Below are positions 6,147 through 10,230 of a DNA stretch of 10,230 nt, piece after piece. The position numbers and the translations under genes were made by a program. Under the pieces are notes generated by a model, which was given only the letters and a program-made list of their open reading frames with translations, did not search any database and was not told the DNA's origin. The first letter of the stretch is position 1; every line of letters begins with the position of its first letter. The DNA comes from Cymbomonas tetramitiformis (taxonomy: Eukaryota; Chlorophyta; Pyramimonadophyceae; Pyramimonadales; Pyramimonadaceae): the NCBI GenBank assembly GCA_001247695.2, contig LGRX02013849.1, forward strand, positions 1-10,230, read 5' to 3'.

Positions 6147-9100
6147 CTGACTCAGAAGCCCCCTCCCCACCAAAATTCAAAATCTTGTATATGCAAATGG
6201 CAACTTTCAGTGCTGAGGCCTTTCCGCCGCTCTTCCTCAGCAAACATCAGACAAAAGCCACAGAACTTCAAGGTGGCTTCTTGCAATACTTGCAGGTCGG
6301 CCACTGGACTAAGATTGAGAGCACAATTGGTGGGCAGCCCGCATCAGAACTGCGGCGGAAGTTAGAAATCCACAGCCTTTGGTACCCCTCGCTCTTCAAC
6401 TTGCCTTGCTTGGGAATGCGGGAGCTGGTGCAACTACCCCTGGCACTGGGGTTGCTACCTCCGAAACTGGCTCCTCTGCAACTGGCTCCGCCACGTCAGC
6501 TTCTGACGGTTCACTTTGCGCCTCAACCTGTTTCTTAGACTCGTCCACCGCCTTCTGTGCCATCTCTGCAGCCTCCTCCTTTGCCTGCATCAACACTCCC
6601 CATGGTTCAGTCCTCACTTTGGATCTTCTTATAGAAGCCTGTAAACACTGAGCTTTACATTTGAGGGAGAAATATAATCTTGTCCTATGCACCTACGAGT
6701 CTCTCACTCTAACTCTCCTCTCTCTGGTTTGCCCTTTGCCTCGCTCACTCTCTTGCTTGCGCCTTCGCTCACTCTCTCCTTCGCTCATTCTCTGCGGGTG
6801 CGAAGGCACTGCGCGTGCCGCCTTCTTCACTGCATCTTCCGGGACGCCTCAATGTGGGGCTGACGATAAGTATGCCATGCAAAGCACTGCACAAGCACCA
6901 CCCTCTGCGCTCTCAAAACTCTCACCCTCAATTCGCACCAACTTAACAGACCGACCGCTGGTTTATCCTCTAAAAGCCTCACCTGGGCTGCGAAATCCTC
7001 CCACCAGTCAAGCGCCTTCGTGCCGATCTCCTCACCCTTCTCACCCGCTACAGGTTCAGGCTCCGATTCCTTGACTGCAACCTCCTTCACAGGCTCCTCG
7101 ACCACCTGGCCATCCAATCAGCAACACACCCGCCCGACCAACCAATCAGTAGCTCCCCAGTGACTTGCTCCAAGGGTTCTCTGCGAATGAGCACCTCTTG
7201 TTCCTCCCTGCGCCTTCAGTCCCAGCTCTTTCTATCCCACCTTGAGGGGAACTGTTGCATCCGGTACACTGAACGGCATGAGATCAGCCAACAAAAGCCA
7301 GCCCACCATCATCCCAGTGGATGTGAGAAGCAAATCAAGAGAAGGGCGGGGCCGTGACAAGATACCACAAACGCATACATATTCCCAACCCAAATGCAAA
7401 GCAGCATGGAAAGATGAAACGATGTCACCGATCGTCGCCAAACAACTGTTGGTCTGTGGGTTACGGAGTAAGCGGACCCTGCTGGCATGCCCCCCAGTGG
7501 CTCCCCGTCGATGGATGGGACCTGTTGGTCCATGGTTATGTCATGAATGCAGTCACACCACACAGCATGGACACCCCATGTCAAAAAAGGAAACATGCGG
7601 GCACCTAAGTGCTCCCCACAAAATTCAAGGGAAAACACGGAAGGTGTACATCACCACCTTCTGCCTCTCCTCGCAGCAAGACAGACGAATCTACCGAGCT
7701 CTCCAAGAGGCAGTGCCCGCCAGAATGGCACCACAGGGATAACCGCCTCCCAAAACCCACTTCCACCCGGCGGCCGTCCCCGTTCACAGCAATCCGCCAG
7801 TACTTCATATCAAGGTCAAAGAAAACAAGTCCCCCGGCATGTGTAATAACCATGAGCACTGTACACGGAGAGGGAGCTAGCGTCAGACGAATCCAAGACA
7901 CTCCCAAATAGCGAGCCGTAGACGAATCCCCGACGCACTCAAAGAGGCAGTACCCGTCAGAAGGGTACCACAGGGACAGCCATATCCCATCATCCAAATC
8001 ATTCCAGTGGCCGTCCCCGTTAACAACAAGATGCTAGTACCCCATAAAGTGGCTGTCCATCACCAGTCCCCCGGCAGGTGAAAAAGTCTAGGGTACTGGA
8101 CATAAATAGAGCCAGCCGCAGACGAATCCCCGACGCCCTCAAAGAGGCGGTACACGTCAGAAGGGTACCACAGGGACAGCCATATCCCATCATCCAAAGC
8201 ACCCGAGTGGCCGTCCCCGTTAACAGCGAGATGCCACAACCCTATGGCGAGACGTATTCCCGGTCAGCTATGATGGCCCGAACTCCCACCCATTCGGACC
8301 TGGTACAATGACACCGTCACGTAAGTCCCCCAGCTTACGCCTGACGCGCGAGATCCAGCAACCCGGACCTCGTCTATCATACAAACCGGGCCTCTCCACC
8401 ATAAAGCGCCGCAAAAAGCCCCACAAACGCCTGCTGTGGTAACCCTTTTGTGTCATCCTGTGGAAAACAAGAGCTATGTTGTAAACAAAGTCTTGCCAAA
8501 GGACACATCTCTCAGCAAACCGATGCAGTTGGCTCGTGACAATCCCATACTTAGCTTTGTCAACCAAGTACGAGTCATGTGCAGGGTACCTAATGACTCG
8601 GATTTCATCATATTGTGCATCCAGTCTCTTGTCATATATGGCAGTCATAAGGCCTCTGCGCCTATTCTGCTTGATGAGTATGTCCATGTAAGGGACACGC
8701 ACACCCGCACGGTGCTTCCGGCATCCGGCACACACACACTGAACGGCATGAGATCGGCAAGCAAAAGCCAGCCCACCATCATCCCAGTGGATGTGAGAAG
8801 CAAATCAAGAGCAGGGCGGGGCCGTGACAAGATACACACACACGGTGCTTAAAACAGGGCGCGGCGAGAAGAACATGTTGAAATGATCCTCACCTCAGCC
8901 TTAGCGGCCGCCTTTGCTTCGGCCTCGGCTGCCGCCTTTGCTTCGGCCTCGGCTGCCGCCTTTGCCTCGGCCTCAGCTGCCTTCTTTGCCTCAGCCTCAG
9001 CTGCCTTCTTTGCCTCGGCCTCGGCCTCTGCCTTGGCAGCTGCCTCAGCATCCGCCTTTGCCTTGGCCTCTGCCTCGATTGCTGCCTGTGCAGCCGCCTC

Positions 9101-10230
9101 AGCATCCGCCTTTGCCTTGGCCTCGGCCTCGGCCTCAGCCTTGGCCTTGGCCTCCGCCTCGGCCTTTGCAGCCGCCTCAGCCTCGGCCTTTGCCTTGGCC
9201 TCCGCCTCGATTGCCGCCTTTGCAGCCGCCTCAGCGTCTGCCTTTGCCTTGGCCTCCGCCTCGATTGCCGCCCTAGCAGCCGCCTCAGCGTCTGCCTTGG
9301 CCTTGGCCTCCGCCTCGATTGCCGCTTGCTTCTCTGCCTCAGCCTTGGCCTTGGCCTCCTCAATTGCCCTCGCCTCTGCTGCTGCCTTCTCCCGGGCATC
9401 GATCTCAGCCTGCCTTGCAGCCTGGATCTTTGCCAGCCTTGCCGCTTCCGCATCGTCCTTCTGCTGCTGAATCGCTGCCAGCGCCGCTGCCTCCGCCCGC
9501 TGGGCCACCTTTGCCCTCTGTTCCCCACCCCCAACAGTTTGGAACCTCATTCTCTGAAGCACCGCACTGCACGGCGCCGCCTCGCTACACGGTATCAAGC
9601 ATCGTGCCATATATTCCATCGCATCACAGACTGTGCTCCGAGGCACGGCACGGGGCACGTGTCCTGCAGCAGGGCGTCATTTGCTGCGGCAGCATCTTCG
9701 TCATACCCAAAGCAGTACCCACCCAGGTATCGCGCAATGCTCAGGCAATCACCAGGGTAGGTGTGACGCTCGGGCAATCGCCGGCCTGGGTGTGACACTC
9801 GGGCAATGACGTAGCTGAGAGGTGCATGGGCGCAAGCATCCAATGCAGCTCCACTTATCTGGAGCGGTGCACTCGACTCAGTCAAATAAACTAAATGGGT
9901 GGGCTCAAATATCAGGCTAGATGCGTTGTCGTGGCAGGCGCACCTCCTCCGCCGGGTCCTCGTCCATGTACACTGACTCTTGAGGAGCAAACAAGTCCTT
10001 GAGGGAGAATTTGTTCTTGGCGGCCGGCTCCTCCACCTCCTCCTCCTCCTCCTCTTCCTCCTCAATAACCATTGGTGCGCGGCTAAACCGTCCACGAGTC
10101 TGCCTGGGAGCTGGCTCCTCCTCTTCCTCCTCTTCTTCTTCCTCCTCCTCAACCACAGCCGCCTTGGGAGCAAAGAGACCACCGAAGAGTCCCTTTTTGG
10201 GAGCCGGCTCCTCTTCCTCCTCCTCGTACT
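6054..10230 (-). CDS. five-exon gene for Glu/Ala-rich charged coiled-coil protein (5' partial)
   Basis: Exons in transcript order: 10230-9944, 9517-8894, 7105-6983, 6584-6405, 6146-6054. All four introns are phase 0, with donors GTGCGC, GTGAGG, GTGAGG and GCAAGT and acceptors ending AACAG, GGCCAG, ATGCAG and GTCAG. That gives 434 visible residues: three Glu-run/basic modules, a 208-residue Ala/Glu/Lys coiled coil with 18- and 8-residue repeats, two acidic Val/Pro/Glu linkers (one with ALDWWEDF) and the C-terminus SEWIKNFRSSKD. Composition is consistent across exons, supporting a single gene. No enzymatic motif, signal peptide or membrane segment is visible in this part. A rod-like structural or scaffold protein is a reasonable inference. 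TolA-like or kinetoplastid-type Ala-rich repeats are similar in composition only. The 1,788-nt second visible intron carries mobile-element debris. The start lies beyond 10230. Confidence 0.75.
6147..6404 (-). other. GC-AG intron of the minus gene
   Basis: 258 nt from GCAAGT (minus strand, 6404 downwards) to GAGTCAG (6147). The 134-codon + strand frame at 6134-6538 that crosses it has no protein-like character. Confidence 0.55.
6405..6584 (-). CDS. exon 4: acidic helix and Val/Pro/Glu linker
   Basis: Sixty codons after GTGTTGATGCAG. A helical AKEEAAEMAQKAVDESKKQV leads into VAEPVAEEPVSEVATPVPG and a Pro/Ala end closing FPSK. The exon ends AAG|GCAAGTT, the consensus for the minor GC-AG donor. 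Read-through meets TGA three codons later, so splicing is needed to reach exon 5. Confidence 0.7.
6585..6982 (-). other. intron of the minus gene
   Basis: 398 nt, GTGAGG to ATGCAG. On the + strand it holds CTCACTCT-type pyrimidine-rich repeats (about 6697-6790) and nothing else I can name. Confidence 0.55.
6983..7105 (-). CDS. exon 3: acidic linker with ALDWWEDF
   Basis: Forty-one codons between GGATGGCCAG and CAG|GTGAGG. It reads VVEEPVKEVAVKESEPEPVA, then GEKGEEIGTKALDWWEDFAA and Gln. The Trp-Trp pair in an acidic helix is the most sequence-specific feature of the protein and the best handle for finding relatives. Confidence 0.75.
7165..7203 (-). CDS. possible extra mini-exon
   Basis: In the large intron the minus strand reads EQEVLIRREPLEQ after GGAG, in phase 0, which would suit the acidic style of the gene. 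The donor CAA|GTCACT is weak. Listed only because it lies just upstream of exon 3 and keeps the frame. Confidence 0.12.
7257..7365. mobile_element. short repeat element, copy 1
   Basis: 7268-7365 matches 8738-8835 with four differences in 98 bases by eye. Homology extends weakly left to GCATCCGG, and the flanks are otherwise unrelated. Both copies keep one open minus frame (DLLLTSTGMMVGWLLLADLM). No clear target duplication or inverted ends are seen on this copy. Confidence 0.65.
7366..7683. other. intron segment, nothing recognised
   Basis: Frames of about 100 codons exist on both strands (7242-7742 +, 7309-7638 -) without family likeness. AACTGTTG occurs at 7250-7257 and again at 7444-7451. 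Confidence 0.35.
7684..8335 (-). repeat. three ~200-bp tandem units with coding-like minus frame
   Basis: Units start at GACGAATC: 7684, 7921 and 8121 (spacing 237 and 200). Units two and three differ at about nine of the first 114 bases; unit one is more diverged. Each ends near AGTCCCCC (7829, 8070, 8324). On the minus strand the shared core reads VNGDG, a variable stretch, then DDGIWLSLWYPSD, then LFE and VGDSS in units two and three. Unit one has NGDG, LSLW and VDSS. A TGA separates units three and two in that frame. Conservation of the frame suggests derivation from a repetitive protein, but I do not recognise it. Confidence 0.65.
8268..8735 (-). pseudogene. 5'-truncated retroelement reverse-transcriptase-type ORF fragment
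   Basis: A 155-codon open frame inside the intron. The part after residue 14 reads VPYMDILIKQ, then LMTAIYDKR (YDKR at residues 34-37), IRYPAHDS, then KYGIVTSQLHRFAERC (63 on), DFVYNIAL, MTQKGYHSRRLWGFLRRF. This order (YMD, YDKR, RYPxxxS, YGxxTSQxxRF, C, F, KGY) is, from memory, that of a domain following the polymerase core in reverse-transcriptase-like ORFs abundant in algal and marine animal genomes. The catalytic palm (Y-x-D-D) is absent, so the fragment is 5' truncated and dead. It ends at a stop at 8268-8270 inside repeat unit three. A short element interrupts its upstream side at 8718-8850; the frame resumes beyond it for about 16 codons. Confidence 0.55.
8718..8840. mobile_element. 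short repeat element, copy 2, with 10-bp target duplication
   Basis: The copy is bounded on both sides by CACGGTGCTT (8708-8717 and 8841-8850). It includes the 98-bp core matching copy 1, plus CA-rich ends (ACACACAC at both edges). Removing the copy and one duplicate joins the reverse-transcriptase-type frame to GC-rich sequence upstream (CFKHRAGVRVPYMD), as expected for an insertion into that older element. It has no coding capacity of its own, so it would be non-autonomous. Confidence 0.55.
8894..9517 (-). CDS. exon 2: Ala/Glu/Lys coiled coil
   Basis: Exactly 208 codons between AACAG and donor GTGAGG. The start is RAKVAQRAEAAALAAIQQQK, a less repetitive helix to about residue 64. Four units of 18 residues (AAIEAEAKAKADAEAAAR type) and one 26-residue variant span residues 65-162 (9325-9032). 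Five 8-residue units (AEAEAKAA type) span 165-204 (9025-8906, 24 bp each). There is no Pro or Gly and charge is dense, so a long single helix or coiled coil is expected. The 195-codon Ser/Ala/Phe frame on the other strand is a shadow. Confidence 0.8.
9518..9943 (-). other. intron of the minus gene
   Basis: 426 nt, GTGCGC to GGGGAACAG. It contains the 29-bp duplication at 9746-9803. The coiled-coil frame stays open upstream to 9658, but the acceptor at 9518 gives the phase-0 join. Confidence 0.55.
9746..9803. repeat. 29-bp imperfect tandem duplication
   Basis: Units 9746-9774 and 9775-9803 both start CAATC(A/G)CC and end GTGTGAC(G/A)CTCGGG. A further GGGCAAT follows. It is intronic in the minus gene. 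Confidence 0.8.
9944..10230 (-). CDS. exon 1 of visible part: Glu-run/basic modules
   Basis: Ninety-five whole codons continue from beyond the window. Three modules alternate a run of 6-12 Glu (the third interrupted by Val), a Pro-Ala linker and a short basic/aromatic block: PAPKKGLFGGLFAPKAAV, PAPRQTRGRFSRAPMVI and PAAKNKFSLKDLFAPQES. The exon closes VYMDEDPAEE at donor GTGCGC (9943 downwards). LFAP recurs in modules one and three. GAG/GAA trinucleotide runs make it prone to length change. Confidence 0.75.

Noticed and set aside
6134..6538. 134-codon + frame
   Set aside because: Antisense to exon 4, the GC-AG intron and exon 5 of the minus gene; no independent support.
7250..7451. AACTGTTG direct repeat as a target duplication around repeat copy 1
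   Set aside because: Eight bases only, and it would enclose 186 bp, which does not match the 123-bp extent of copy 2.
7684..8335. CRISPR array
   Set aside because: Units are about 200 bp, imperfect and without short spacers.
8320..8339. CGTAAG/CTTACG hairpin as a terminator
   Set aside because: A six-base stem without a T-run, inside retroelement debris.
8883..9470. 195-codon Ala/Ser/Phe-rich frame on the + strand
   Set aside because: It is the exact antisense of the Ala/Glu/Lys coiled-coil exon; GCC/CTC/TTT-type complements leave no stops.
8890..9534. 214-codon Arg/Gln-rich frame on the minus strand
   Set aside because: Frame-shifted shadow of the coiled-coil exon; it does not connect to neighbouring exons in phase.
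9595..10182. 195-codon Arg/Ser-rich minus frame
   Set aside because: Shadow of the Glu-run exon in another frame.

Overview
The window looks like nuclear DNA of a eukaryote. The evidence is several exon-like open segments bounded by GT-AG (once GC-AG) splice signals with phases that fit, long C-rich introns, alanine- and glutamate-rich exons, and no bacterial operon layout. A marine green alga (prasinophyte-like) is my best guess, from the GC-rich exons with short phase-0 introns and TGTAA motifs near two gene ends. That is inference; no organelle, rRNA or tRNA marker is present. All exon structures are read by eye and no transcript was available.

Layout. 1-75 is a 25-bp tandem repeat. 327-1650 (+) is the 3' part of a split gene: an exon resembling an SBBP-type beta-propeller repeat, one or two short exons, a very C-rich intron, then an exon coding a transmembrane helix and a short tail. 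It is probably a single-pass surface glycoprotein. 1806-2061 holds nested direct repeats. 2062-3160 is GC/C-rich with no convincing gene. About 3160-5760 is a visibly AT-richer island with a TA microsatellite, small exon-like pieces, a duplicated GMKVGD-coding segment and a potential G-quadruplex, but no firm gene.

6054-10230 (-) is the best-supported gene. Five exons, with four introns all in phase 0, code for a highly charged protein: Glu-run/basic modules, a 208-residue Ala/Glu/Lys coiled coil, two acidic Pro/Val/Glu linkers and a Trp-containing C-terminus. Its 5' end lies outside the window. A candidate + strand gene (5747-6057) runs into it tail to tail, with overlapping stop codons.

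The largest intron of the minus gene (7106-8893) is a mobile-element graveyard. It contains a 5'-truncated reverse-transcriptase-type ORF, a short ~120-bp element inserted into that ORF with a 10-bp target duplication, a second copy of the short element about 1.4 kb away, and three tandem units of about 200 bp that share a coding-like frame.
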